This document shows, piece after piece, positions 17,937 through 28,300 of a DNA stretch of 64,000 nucleotides. The DNA comes from Massilia aurea (GTDB lineage: Bacteria; Pseudomonadota; Gammaproteobacteria; Burkholderiales; Burkholderiaceae_D): the NCBI RefSeq assembly GCF_024753205.1, contig NZ_JANUGZ010000004.1, positions 186,001 to 250,000 on the forward strand, given 5' to 3'. A program made the position numbers and the translations under genes. The notes under the pieces were generated by a model. The model was given only the letters and a program-made list of their open reading frames with translations, was not told the origin of the DNA and did no database searches. The first letter of the stretch is position 1; each line of letters opens with the position of its first letter.

Positions 17937-18830
17937 ATGAAAAATTTTAGCATGCGCGATGGCGCGTTCCGACGTGTGTTTGCGCTTCTGCTGCTTGCCA
18001 TGACGGTCATGGCCGCCGGTTGCAGCTCGATTCGCTTCTCGTACAACCAGGGTGATACTTTACTGTACTGGTGGATGAATTCGTATGTCGACTTCGAAGG
18101 TCAACAAGCGGATGTGGCCAAACGCGATATCAAAGCCGTGTTCCAGTGGCACCGCAAGACGGAGTTGCGTGACTATGCTGCATTGCTGGGCACGTTCAAG
18201 CGTCAGCTGGCTGGCAACCCGACCCAGGCCGACCTGCTCGGCGACTACCGCGAGATCCGCGTGCGCGCCGATCGCCTGGGCCAGCGCGCCGTGCCGGAAC
18301 TGACGACGCTGGCCATGTCGATCACGCCCGAGCAGATCACCCACTTGGAGCGCAAGTTCAAGGACAAGAACGACGAATACCGCCGCAAGTTTATGGATGG
18401 CAGTGCCGACAAGCGCCAGCGCGCCCGTTTCAAGAAGTCGATGGAACAGATGGAACTCTGGTTCGGCAACTTCAGCAGCGAACAGGAGGCGACCCTGCGC
18501 CGCGCGTCCGATCTGCGTCCGCTGGACAACATCCTGTGGCTGGAAGAGCGCCAGTACCGCCAGCGCCGCGTGCTGGCAGTACTGCAGGAGATTCAGCAAA
18601 AGAAACTCAACCGCGAGCAGACGTCGGCGCGTGTCGCAGGCTTGATGCGGGAATTGTCTGCCCGCATGGACTCGCCGGAACGCAAGGGTTTCTATGACGC
18701 CAGCATCGATCACACCACCAAGTTCATCCTGACAGCAATCCGGATCGCCACGCCGCAGCAGAAAGCCCATGCGCAGGAGCGTATCCAGGGCTGGATTGGC
18801 GACCTTGAGGCGCTGGCTGCAGGCAAATAA
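17937..18830 (+). CDS. DUF6279 family lipoprotein
   Basis: 297 residues. A hydrophobic leader ends in a lipobox (VMAAGCSS), so the mature protein is a lipoprotein starting at Cys about 29. The following SIRFSYNQGDTLLYWWMNSYVDFEG is the hallmark of the DUF6279 family, whose function is unknown. The rest is mostly helical and strongly charged (RRKFMDGSADKRQRARFKKS). The ATG at 17937 is the first in-frame start before the leader; Met at 17952 is an alternative. No strong ribosome-binding site is visible for either. The neighbours glmU and rsmD give no functional clue. Confidence 0.85.
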   Translation: MKNFSMRDGAFRRVFALLLLAMTVMAAGCSSIRFSYNQGDTLLYWWMNSYVDFEGQQADVAKRDIKAVFQWHRKTELRDYAALLGTFKRQLAGNPTQADLLGDYREIRVRADRLGQRAVPELTTLAMSITPEQITHLERKFKDKNDEYRRKFMDGSADKRQRARFKKSMEQMELWFGNFSSEQEATLRRASDLRPLDNILWLEERQYRQRRVLAVLQEIQQKKLNREQTSARVAGLMRELSARMDSPERKGFYDASIDHTTKFILTAIRIATPQQKAHAQERIQGWIGDLEALAAGK

Positions 18831-18908
18831 GTCAGTAAATAAGTAACTGAAGAAGCACGCAAAGGGCGGCAGACAATCGCATGTAAACCCCATGCTATAG
18901 TGCCGCCC

Positions 18909-19565
18909 ATGCACAGAAAGTCCATCAACTCCAAGCCTGCCGGCCCCAAGCCGCACGGCGCGCCGCGCATGGCGCAGCACCAGGTCCGCATCATCGGCGG
19001 CGCCTTCAAACGAACCCTGCTCCCTGTCGTCGACGCCCTTGGCCTGCGGCCCACGCCGGACCGCGTCCGCGAGACCGTCTTCAACTGGATCAATCACCAG
19101 CTCGCCAATGACTGGGATGCTGCTACCGTACTCGACCTGTACGCCGGTTCCGGAGCACTGGGCTTCGAGGCGGCCAGCCGCGGCGCGGCGTCGGTGCTGA
19201 TGGTCGACAACCATAGCCCGGCGGTACGCCAGCTGGAAGCAAACCGCGACAAGCTCAAGGCGACCAACGTCACCATCCTGCGCGCCGACGCCCTGACGCT
19301 GGTGCGCGACCTGGCCACTCGTGGCCAGCGTTTCGACGTGATCTTTCTCGATCCACCCTACCAGCAAGACTTGCTGGCCAAGACGTTGCCGTTGTGCGCA
19401 GCGCTGCTGAAAGAGGGCGGGATGGTGTATGCAGAAGCCGAGGCGCCGCTGCTGGCCGATGGTGATGCGGTGCCCGAGTGGCTGGCAGGCTGGGAAGCAG
19501 TACGTGCGGACAAGGCCGGCATGGTCTACTATCATCTGCTCAAGCTGCAAGAAAAACAGGCATGA
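18909..19565 (+). CDS. rsmD: 16S rRNA (guanine(966)-N(2))-methyltransferase RsmD
   Basis: RsmD methylates G966 of 16S rRNA with S-adenosylmethionine. About 218 residues, slightly longer than E. coli RsmD because of a basic N-terminal tail (HRKSINSKPAGPKPHG). The conserved start of the fold VRIIGGAFKRTLL, then RPTPDRVRETVFNWI, the SAM-binding DLYAGSGALGFEA and the catalytic DPPY (FLDPPYQQ) are all present. A GTG at 18900 is an alternative start. coaD follows after about 120 bp in the same direction, a pairing common in proteobacteria. Confidence 0.93.
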   Translation: MHRKSINSKPAGPKPHGAPRMAQHQVRIIGGAFKRTLLPVVDALGLRPTPDRVRETVFNWINHQLANDWDAATVLDLYAGSGALGFEAASRGAASVLMVDNHSPAVRQLEANRDKLKATNVTILRADALTLVRDLATRGQRFDVIFLDPPYQQDLLAKTLPLCAALLKEGGMVYAEAEAPLLADGDAVPEWLAGWEAVRADKAGMVYYHLLKLQEKQA

Positions 19566-19649
19566 GTTGTTGAAAGGCTGTGAAAACTGCACAGTCATTG
19601 GGCAAACCCCGCCCCAGCGTGGGGCGAATGCCGGGTATTTAAGGCATAA

Positions 19650-20466
<817 letters not shown>

Positions 20467-20521
20467 CTGCCTCCCTGGCCGACGCCTCCCTGTCGGCTCG
20501 CTTCTCCCTTCTGACACCGCT

Positions 20522-20554
20522 ACACCGCCAGCTGGCTTGACCCGCTGGCGGTGT
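20522..20554 (+). terminator. Hairpin downstream of the ferredoxin gene, weak terminator candidate
   Basis: ACACCGCCAGC and GCTGGCGGTGT form a perfect 11-bp stem with an 11-nt loop. There is no T-run after it, so it may stabilise the 3' end rather than terminate on its own. Confidence 0.5.
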
Positions 20555-20569
20555 TCGCTCGCGTAATCA

Positions 20570-21010
20570 ATTCGCGCTGCATCTCGTTTGCTCCTCCGAC
20601 GTCCTAGATGGTTATCTTTATCTGCTACTTTCAGTAGCAAATTTTCCTTCGTCTTTTTTGTTACTTATAGTTTTATAATAAATTATATAGAATGTGAACT
20701 TCGTGGAACATCTCATAAATATTACTATAATTGAGATTTAATCATACAATTTCGTTCATTTACGCAAATATTACTACTTAAATTTGAATATCGAGAATCT
20801 TGGGTAAAATCCCGTAAATTTTCCCTTACAGACGACTTCATTGGGCTAAGTCGATCTGAAATTCATCTTCATAAGTCTGAGAATTTCCGAATAATGTAAT
20901 TCTATGTGAACTTTGTTACATTCTGAGCCCGAGAAAAGTTGGGTAACACCAGGTCACCGTTGAAAACATGAGAGTTGGGCGTGCCTTGGCGGAATACAAA
21001 GCAACAGGCG
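20570..21010. other. AT-rich gene-free stretch
   Basis: About 400 bp between the ferredoxin gene and the next minus-strand terminator are much richer in A and T than any other part of the window except the origin and the parA leader. No ORF with coding character is present. A loose direct repeat (AATGTGAACTTCG near 20692 and TATGTGAACTTTG near 20903) is the only pattern I found. It could be a remnant of acquired DNA, a nucleoid-protein binding region or an untranslated RNA region. Confidence 0.45.
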
Positions 21011-21046
21011 AAAAAAAACGCGGCTACCGTTTCCGGTGCCGCGTTT
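21011..21046 (-). terminator. Rho-independent terminator after the small membrane protein gene
   Basis: Read on the minus strand, AACGCGGC and GCCGCGTT form a stem around a 13-nt loop, followed by a run of eight T. It lies about 40 bp after the stop of the 65-codon gene and supports that gene being real. Confidence 0.85.
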
Positions 21047-21083
21047 CAGCGAAGGAGAAAAGCAGGTCAGCGATCGATTGTGA

Positions 21084-21281
21084 TCAAGCTGACTTCGACG
21101 GCAGAGCCGATTTGCTCGGGCGGGGCCGTACCGTCAGGTACAGCGCACGGCCAATACCAACCAGCAGGGGACGAAAGAACAGGGCGATTCCGCCGAACAG
21201 GGCGAGATAGATGGTCATGCTGAACAACAGGCTGTAAGGCACCGCGCTGGCGGTTTGAACTAGGGTGGCGGTGGAAAACAT
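21084..21281 (-). CDS. Small two-helix membrane protein of unknown function
   Basis: 65 residues: an N-terminal segment then a long hydrophobic stretch (about residues 13-55, SVPYSLLFSMTIYLALFGGIALFF and on through LLVGIGRALYLTV), enough for two short membrane helices with a turn at RPLLVG, and a basic Lys/Ser-rich tail. I recognise no family. Support for reality: a strong terminator immediately downstream in the right orientation and a divergent LysR gene 138 bp upstream. The start at 21281 has only a weak GAACGAG as ribosome-binding site. The LysR neighbour may control it. Confidence 0.6.
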   Translation of the reverse strand: MFSTATLVQTASAVPYSLLFSMTIYLALFGGIALFFRPLLVGIGRALYLTVRPRPSKSALPSKSA

Positions 21282-21419
21282 GATGTACTCGTTCTGTAAT
21301 TGTGGATAACTCTAGTGCATCGCAACATATAAATCTAATTCCCATCGCTGATGGCACTTATACTGTTTGTGAATGAGTTGAGGTACACTTGTATTCACGA
21401 CAGTTTTATCCTGAATTCC

Positions 21420-22373
21420 ATGAGCTTTCTGACGCTTGACCTGAATTTGCTGCGCGTGTTCGATGCCGTCATGACCGAGCAAAACCTGACCCGCGCTGCC
21501 GGCCACCTGGCCATGACCCAGCCTGCTGTCTCGAATGCCATCAAGCGACTGCGCGAAAGCCTGGGCGACGAACTCCTGATCCGCACCGCTTACGGCGTCA
21601 AGCCGACGCCGCGCGCCGAAGCGCTGTGGCCGGCCGTGCGCCAGGCACTGGCAGCCCTCGAAGCAGCCGTGATGCCGGAAACGTTCGATGTCTCCAAGGC
21701 ACAGGCAACGTTCCGGATGGCGATGGCCGACGCGACCGCTGCCCTGTGGCTGCCGTCGCTGATGCGCTCGATCGAAGGCGAAGCGCCGGGCGTGAACATC
21801 CGCATGGTGCCGCTGACCACGCGCGAACCGCGGCCGATGCTGCTGCGCGGCGATATCGACCTGGCGGTGGGCTTCTTTCCAGGGGTGGCGGCGCAGTTGT
21901 CGTACGAAACGGGCTCGCCGATTCGCCACGAGCGCCTATATTCGGGCGTGTACGTGTGCGTCATGCGCAAGGATCACCCGCTGGCCAAGGAAAAGCTCGA
22001 TCTCGACACCTATTGCAAGGCGAACCACCTGCTGGTGAGCTTCTCGGGCCGCGCCCACGGGCTGGTAGACGAAGCACTGGGCCAGATGGGCCGCGAACGG
22101 CGCATCCTGCTGACGGTGAACCAGTTCTTCACGGCTGGCCGGGTGGTGGCCAACTCGGACCTGATCACGGTGCTGCCGAAGCACTTGCTGGTCTCAACCG
22201 GCATGGCCGATGTCCTGATCTGGAAAGAATTGCCACTCCAGCTGCCGGCCGTCCACCTGGACATGCTGTGGCACGAGCGCGACGGCCGCAGCCCGGCGCA
22301 CCGCTGGCTGCGCAAGAACCTCGAAGGCATGGCCGAAAGCGCTTCTAAAGGCGGCGTGCGCAAGGTCGTCTGA
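21420..22373 (+). CDS. LysR-family transcriptional regulator
   Basis: 317 residues. The HTH domain starts MSFLTLDLNLLRVFDAVMTE, with TQPAVSNAIKRLRESLGDEL as recognition region; a standard LysR effector domain follows. ATG 21420 was chosen from the family start; the in-frame extension to 21351 has no similarity. The protein differs from the two NodD-like regulators at 8705 and 12891. It is divergent from the small membrane protein gene, and the shared intergenic region contains TGTGGATAA (21301-21309). Confidence 0.92.
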   Translation: MSFLTLDLNLLRVFDAVMTEQNLTRAAGHLAMTQPAVSNAIKRLRESLGDELLIRTAYGVKPTPRAEALWPAVRQALAALEAAVMPETFDVSKAQATFRMAMADATAALWLPSLMRSIEGEAPGVNIRMVPLTTREPRPMLLRGDIDLAVGFFPGVAAQLSYETGSPIRHERLYSGVYVCVMRKDHPLAKEKLDLDTYCKANHLLVSFSGRAHGLVDEALGQMGRERRILLTVNQFFTAGRVVANSDLITVLPKHLLVSTGMADVLIWKELPLQLPAVHLDMLWHERDGRSPAHRWLRKNLEGMAESASKGGVRKVV

Positions 22374-22587
22374 TACGTTGTCACCAAGGATGGCGCAGCC
22401 GCGTCATCCCTTCTCACCTGTACGCCGACCTCCTTGCCTGGTGGCTCTGCCTACCATGCAATTCCCAAATCCATTCTGCGCGAGATCCGTCACCGGGTTT
22501 GCGCTAGCGCATCCTGAACGATTCATCACGTTCCAGAATGGTCATGCGCCGTGCATACCGCATACGCACCTACATGGAGATAGGGAG

Positions 22588-24657
22588 ATGACAATGCGCC
22601 ATTTATCAACGGGCCAATTCGGTGTGTCTGGGATCACTCTGCTGCTCATGCTTGCGGCTTCAGGCCGCGCTACAGCCGCTGCCGAGGATGACGCCACTGA
22701 TGCCGGGCGCAGTGGTGGTGACATCTACAGCATCGTCAATCTCGCCGCGCCAACGAGTTATAACGGCTTTGTCAATGCACGTGGGCAGGCGGCGTTCGAG
22801 TACCCGGGGCCGGATGGCCGCACGCAGGTGGCGTTTTTCAATGGCGATCGCATTGTCGATATCAGTCCTCCAGGCAATGACCGTACGTTTGTCGGCGGTC
22901 TGAACGAACAAGGTGAGGTGATTTTCAACGCACGTTTCCTTGACGCGCAGAGTCCCGGTGGCCTGCGTTACCAGCCGCTGCGCTGGTCGGCCGCGCGAGG
23001 CCGGGTCGTATTACCGTCGCTCAATGTGAGCGAATACGCCTCCCTGGACGCTATCAACAAACATGGCCAGATCGCGGGTCTGTCTGCCACGTCCAGCGAC
23101 AACAGCAGCGTGCGTGCAGTGCGCTGGACGTCGGCAAATCGCCTGTCATCACTGCCCGGCGTCACGGGCTTCGTTCCAGGCGCTGCCTACGGCATCAACG
23201 ATCTCGATGCCGTCATCGGCTCGGGCAGTGCTGTCAATGGCGGCACGACCACGCTGGTCTGGAACGCAGACGGCCGTCCCACGAATCTGGGAACATTCGG
23301 CGCGCGCAGTGCGTATGGTATCCGCATCAATAATCAGGGCGACATTCTCGGATGGCGCATCGTCGACGCTGCAACCCGGGGGTTCTTCCTGTCGAGTCCC
23401 GGAAAGCCCGCAGTCAGCATCAATGCCGCCTATCCCACGACACTCAATGAAGCGGGCGAGGTCATCGGCGCCGTGCGGGGTCCGACCACGAGCGAGTTTC
23501 GCGCTTTCCGGTACTCGCGTGCGCGCGGTTTTCTCAGCCTGCACCCGGCGGGCATGTTCACGTCCGAGGCCAACGCACTGAACGATGATGGCGTGAGCGT
23601 GGGCCTGGTCCGCTCCGGCATGCTTGACGAAGGCCGCGCCTATCGCTGGTCGCGCACGGGCGTGGCGACCGATCTCAATCTGCGCCTGCAGAACTCGCCA
23701 ACTGGGTTGGTGCTCACCGAAGGACTTGGTATTGCAGCCAACGGCGACATCCTGGCCCAATCCAACGCCGGCCTGGTGTTTCTGTGTCGTGGTGGCGGCG
23801 GTACCGATGCGCCGGTGCTGGGTCCGATACAAATCCCGGCGCTGCGCGCGAACGAGCTTGCCAGGCTCACGCTGTCATTTCGCGACCGCAATGCAAGCGA
23901 TACCCACACCGCCACCATCGACTGGGGCGATGGCAGCGGGCCGCTGCCGGCGGCCGTACGCGGGCGTAATGGCACCGGCACAGTGCTGGCTGAGCACAAA
24001 TTTGGCGTTGCAGGGGATTATCGCGTGACCGTGGTCGTCACCGATTCGGCGCGCAGGCGTACGACGATGTCTGCGTCCGTCCGGGTCGGCTTCACCGACG
24101 GCGCGCAACTGGTCGGCGAAGGGATGCTCCAGTCGGCCGTGGTCCCCGGTAGTAGTGTCTATTCGCCTGCTGCCAGAACAGCCTTCCGGCTGGCAGCGCC
24201 ACTCACTCTCACGACAGCTGGTGGCACACCGTTCGTGTTTCGTCTGCTGGGCAGCACGTCATTCAAAGGCGAGACGCTGGATCGGATCACGCTCGACGGC
24301 AACCGGGTCAAGCTGGAAGGCACGGGGCAACTGGACAATCGCCCGGGCTACCGCTTCGTGATCGATGCGGTCGCGGGGGAGGGCGACGCGCTGGCCAGCG
24401 CCAGCAGGATGGCAGTGCGCATCGAAGAAGCGGATGGCGTGGGCGCGATGCGCAAAGTCATGTTTGAAGCAGGGCGCGACGGCGCTACGCCGCAGGATCT
24501 CACTCAGGCCGCCAGTCAGGCCGTTAGTCAGGCCGCCAGTCAGGCCGCCAGCCAGGCCGCGCAAGCGCTACCTGCCGCCCTTTTATACCGCGGCGCACTA
24601 CGCCTGATCGGCCAGACCAGCAAGACCGGCTATGCCGGCCAAGCTGGGCAGCCATAA
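22588..24657 (+). CDS. Secreted HAF-repeat and PKD-domain protein with Q-A-A-S tail repeats
   Basis: About 689 residues with a signal peptide (hydrophobic stretch ending RATAAAEDD). Residues about 50-380 contain at least six copies of a short motif of the form xxINxxGxIxGxx (for example GLNEQGEVIFN, AINKHGQIAGLS, RINNQGDILGW, TLNEAGEVIGAV), the extracellular HAF-type repeat that usually builds a beta-propeller-like fold. A PKD domain follows (IDWGDGSG...HKFGVAGDYRVTVVV), then a beta-rich domain of unknown type and a C-terminal tail of Q-A-A-S repeats. No enzyme motif is seen, so a cell-surface or secreted binding role is the best guess. ATG 22594 is an equally good start. Confidence 0.8.
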   Translation: MTMRHLSTGQFGVSGITLLLMLAASGRATAAAEDDATDAGRSGGDIYSIVNLAAPTSYNGFVNARGQAAFEYPGPDGRTQVAFFNGDRIVDISPPGNDRTFVGGLNEQGEVIFNARFLDAQSPGGLRYQPLRWSAARGRVVLPSLNVSEYASLDAINKHGQIAGLSATSSDNSSVRAVRWTSANRLSSLPGVTGFVPGAAYGINDLDAVIGSGSAVNGGTTTLVWNADGRPTNLGTFGARSAYGIRINNQGDILGWRIVDAATRGFFLSSPGKPAVSINAAYPTTLNEAGEVIGAVRGPTTSEFRAFRYSRARGFLSLHPAGMFTSEANALNDDGVSVGLVRSGMLDEGRAYRWSRTGVATDLNLRLQNSPTGLVLTEGLGIAANGDILAQSNAGLVFLCRGGGGTDAPVLGPIQIPALRANELARLTLSFRDRNASDTHTATIDWGDGSGPLPAAVRGRNGTGTVLAEHKFGVAGDYRVTVVVTDSARRRTTMSASVRVGFTDGAQLVGEGMLQSAVVPGSSVYSPAARTAFRLAAPLTLTTAGGTPFVFRLLGSTSFKGETLDRITLDGNRVKLEGTGQLDNRPGYRFVIDAVAGEGDALASASRMAVRIEEADGVGAMRKVMFEAGRDGATPQDLTQAASQAVSQAASQAASQAAQALPAALLYRGALRLIGQTSKTGYAGQAGQP
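24505..24561 (+). repeat. 12-bp tandem repeat inside the HAF/PKD protein gene
   Basis: Four units of CAGGCCGCCAGT, one of them CAGGCCGTTAGT and one ending AGC, then a partial unit. They encode Q-A-A/V-S repeats. Units are in frame (12 bp), so copy-number change would lengthen or shorten the tail without a frameshift. Confidence 0.9.
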
Positions 24658-24658
24658 C

Positions 24659-25114
24659 TCAGCGAATCGGCAGCTTGGTGGAGTTTTTCACTTCTTCCAT
24701 CACCGCATAGGTGTGCGTCTCGCGCACACCTTTCTGCAGCAGCGTCTTGCCCAGAAATTCGCGGTAAGCGGCCATGTCTTTCACGCGCGCCTTGACCAGG
24801 TAGTCGAAGCCGCCCGCCACCATATGGCACTCAAGCACTTCGGGAATCATCTGCACACTCTGCTTGAAGGCATCGAACACTTCAGGCGTGGTGCGGTCGA
24901 GCACGACTTCGATGAAGACCAGCAGCGAAACGTCCAGCAACTGCGGATTGAGCTGGGCGGTGTAGCCCATGATGTAACCTGATTCGTGCAGCTTGCGCAC
25001 ACGTTCGAGACAGGCAGCCGGCGACAAGTTGACGCGCGCCGCCAGTTCGACGTTGCTGATGCGGCCGTCGTTCTGCAATTCGGCCAGAATCTTTTTGCTA
25101 ATCTTGTCCAGCAT
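24659..25114 (-). CDS. Lrp-family regulator, probable proline-utilisation regulator
   Basis: 151 residues with the full-length Lrp fold: an HTH in the N-terminal third (LDKISKKILAELQNDGRISN; SPAACLERVRKLHE) and a C-terminal RAM domain (HMVAGGFDYLVKARV). ATG 25114 follows AGGAGA at ideal spacing. It is divergent from putA across 212 bp, the classic layout for an Lrp-type activator of putA (PutR/BkdR style). Since this PutA lacks its own DNA-binding domain, a separate regulator is expected, and this gene is the best candidate. Confidence 0.9.
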   Translation of the reverse strand: MLDKISKKILAELQNDGRISNVELAARVNLSPAACLERVRKLHESGYIMGYTAQLNPQLLDVSLLVFIEVVLDRTTPEVFDAFKQSVQMIPEVLECHMVAGGFDYLVKARVKDMAAYREFLGKTLLQKGVRETHTYAVMEEVKNSTKLPIR

Positions 25115-25326
25115 GCTACATCTCCTTGTAAATTTTATTTGGTCAGATTGTCGCATCAAAAACTATCTATTGCCAGTATCGGTTAAATCCAGAATAAATC
25201 CAGAAGAAATCCTTCTACAATCGAATCATTTCCACCAAGTTCCGATCTGCGCCGGCTGTTGCTTACAGCACGGCGCTTTTGCTGTGCGGTGGCCCTCGTT
25301 TGTATTTTTCTTTTGACTAGATAGCC

Positions 25327-28300
25327 ATGCAGATTGCTGCTCACCCGGCCTCCATTTTCGTTCCGTTCGACGCTCTTCACGCTGAAATCAAGCGCGACCA
25401 GACTCCCCTGCGCGCTGCCATCACGGCCGCCTACCGCCGCGATGAAACCGAGGCAGTGCAGTGGCTGCTGGCCCAGGGTTCCGGCGCCAGCCACGACGCC
25501 CAGGCGCTGGCGCACCGTCTGGTCGCCGCCGTGCGTGAAAAACGCACCCGCTCGTCGGGCGTGGACGCCCTGATGCATGAATTCTCGCTGTCGTCCGAAG
25601 AAGGCGTGGCATTGATGTGCCTGGCCGAAGCACTGCTGCGCATTCCGGACAGCGAAACGGCCGACCGCCTCATCGCCGACAAGATCAGCAAGGGGGACTG
25701 GCGCAAGCATCTGGGCGAATCCCCGTCGCTGTTCGTCAATGCGGCCACCTGGGGCCTGCTCATCACCGGCAAGCTCGTGTCGACCAATAGCGAACAAGGC
25801 CTGGGCTCGGCGCTCACGCGCATGATCGCAAAGGGCGGCGAACCGCTGATCCGCAAGGGCGTCGACATGGCGATGCGCATGCTGGGCAACCAGTTCGTCA
25901 CCGGTCAGACGATCGACGAGGCACTGAAAAACAGCCGCGAGAACGAAACGCGCGGCTACCGCTATTCGTACGACATGCTGGGCGAAGCGGCGCTGACCGA
26001 ACTCGATGCGCAACATTACTACGCGTCATACGAGCAGGCGATCCATGCGATCGGCAAGGCCTCGAATGGCCGCGGCATCAAGGATGGCCCGGGCATCTCG
26101 ATCAAGCTCTCGGCGCTGCACCCGCGCTACAGCCGCGCGCAGTCGGCGCGCGTGATGGACGAACTGCTGCCGCGCGTGCGCAGCCTCGTACTACTGGCCA
26201 AGCGCTATGACATCGGCATCAATATCGACGCCGAAGAAGCCGATCGCCTCGAGATCTCGCTCGACATGCTCGAGGTGCTGGCGTTCGACCCTGAGCTGGC
26301 CGGCTTCGAAGGCATTGGCCTGGTGGTGCAGGCCTACCAGAAGCGCTGCCCGTATGTGATCGATTATGTAATCGACCTGGCCAAGCGCAGCGGCCGCAAG
26401 TTCATGGTGCGGCTGGTCAAGGGCGCTTATTGGGACGCCGAAATCAAGCGCGCCCAGGTGGACGGCATGCCCGGCTATCCGGTCTATACGCGCAAGGTGC
26501 ACACCGATGTGTCTTACCTGATCTGCGCGCGCAAGCTGCTCGGTGCGTCCGACATCCTGTACCCGCAGTTCGCCACCCACAATGCGCATACGCTGTCCGT
26601 CATCTATACGTGGGCGCGCCTGGGCAATATCAGCAACTACGAATTTCAGTGCCTGCACGGGATGGGCGAGACGCTGTACGACCAGGTCGTGGGCAGCAAG
26701 AACCTCGATAAACCCTGCCGTATTTACGCGCCGGTCGGTTCTCATGAAACGCTGCTGGCCTACCTCGTGCGCCGCCTGCTGGAAAACGGCGCCAACTCGT
26801 CGTTCGTGAACCAGATCGTCGACGAGAGCGTCGCCATCAACACCCTGATCACCGATCCGTTCGAGGTCGCCCGCGCCAGCGGCGGCAAGCCGCATCCGGC
26901 AATCGCGCTGCCGGTGGACATGTTTGGTACTGAGCGCAAGAACTCCGCCGGCATGGACCTGGTCAACGAAGACATTCTGGGCGTGCTGGCGGGTGGCCTG
27001 TCGCAACAGCGCCGGCACGTCGCCGCGCCCCTGACCGCAGCAAAGGTCGACGCCGGCGCGATTGATGCCGGAGCATTCGCCAACGTGGTCAACCCGGCCC
27101 AGTCGGCCGATATCGTCGGCCTGGTGCAGGAAGCCTCGCGCGCCGATGTCGATGCCGCACTGGCAGCGGCCAGTGCCTTTGCCGGCGAGTGGGCCGCCAC
27201 CAGCACGACCGAGCGCGCCGCGATCCTGGAACGCACCGCCGACCTGTTCGAGCACCATGGCGTCGAGCTGATGGCCCTGGCCGTGCGCGAAGCGGGCAAA
27301 TCGCTGCCAAATGCGATTGCCGAACTGCGCGAAGCGGTCGACTTCCTGCGCTATTACGCGGTGCAGATCCGCGCTGTAACTGGAGTCCAGGCAAACGTCC
27401 AGGCACTGGGCCCGGTCAGCTGCATCAGCCCGTGGAACTTCCCGCTGGCGATCTTCACGGGGCAGGTCGCGGCGGCACTGGCTGCCGGCAACGTGGTGCT
27501 GGCCAAGCCGGCCGAGCAAACGCCGCTGATCGCTCACCGCGCGGTGGAGTTGTTCCTCGAGGCCGGCACGCCGCGCGCTGCGCTGCAACTGCTGCCGGGC
27601 CGCGGCGAAGTCGTCGGCGCCGCGCTGACGGCCGACAGCCGCATCAAGGGTGTGATCTTCACCGGCTCGACCGAAGTTGCGCAGCTGATCAACCGCACGC
27701 TGGCCAAACGCGCCGAACAGGAAGGCATCGACATTCCGCTGGTGGCCGAAACCGGTGGCCAGAATGCCTTGATCGTCGATTCGTCGGCGCTGCCCGAACA
27801 GGTCGTGGGCGACGTGTTGAGTTCGGCCTTCGATTCGGCTGGCCAGCGCTGTTCGGCGCTGCGCGTGCTGTTCCTGCAGGAAGACATCGCCGACAAGACC
27901 ATCAAGATGCTCAAGGGCGCGATGCAGGAACTGCGCGTGGGCAGCCCGGATCGCCTGGCCACCGATATCGGTCCGGTCATCGATGCAGAAGCGCAGCGCA
28001 ACCTGCTGGCGCACATCGAACGCACGAAGGCCACGGCGCGCAGTCACTTTGCGCTCGAGCTGCCGACTTCCGTCACCAGCTGCGGCACCTTCGTTCCGCC
28101 GACGGTGCTCGAGATCGCGTCGCTGTCGGAACTCAAGCAAGAGGTGTTTGGCCCGGTCTTGCACATCGTGCGCTACCGCCGCGCCGATCTGCCGAAGGTG
28201 ATCGCGTCGATCAATGCCACGGGCTTTGGCCTGACGCTAGGCGTGCACTCGCGCATCGATGAAACGATCGACTACATCGTCAACCATGCGCACGTCGGCA

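Noticed and set aside
26191..28164. 657-codon open frame on the minus strand opposite putA
   Set aside because: Antisense shadow of a GC-rich coding region.
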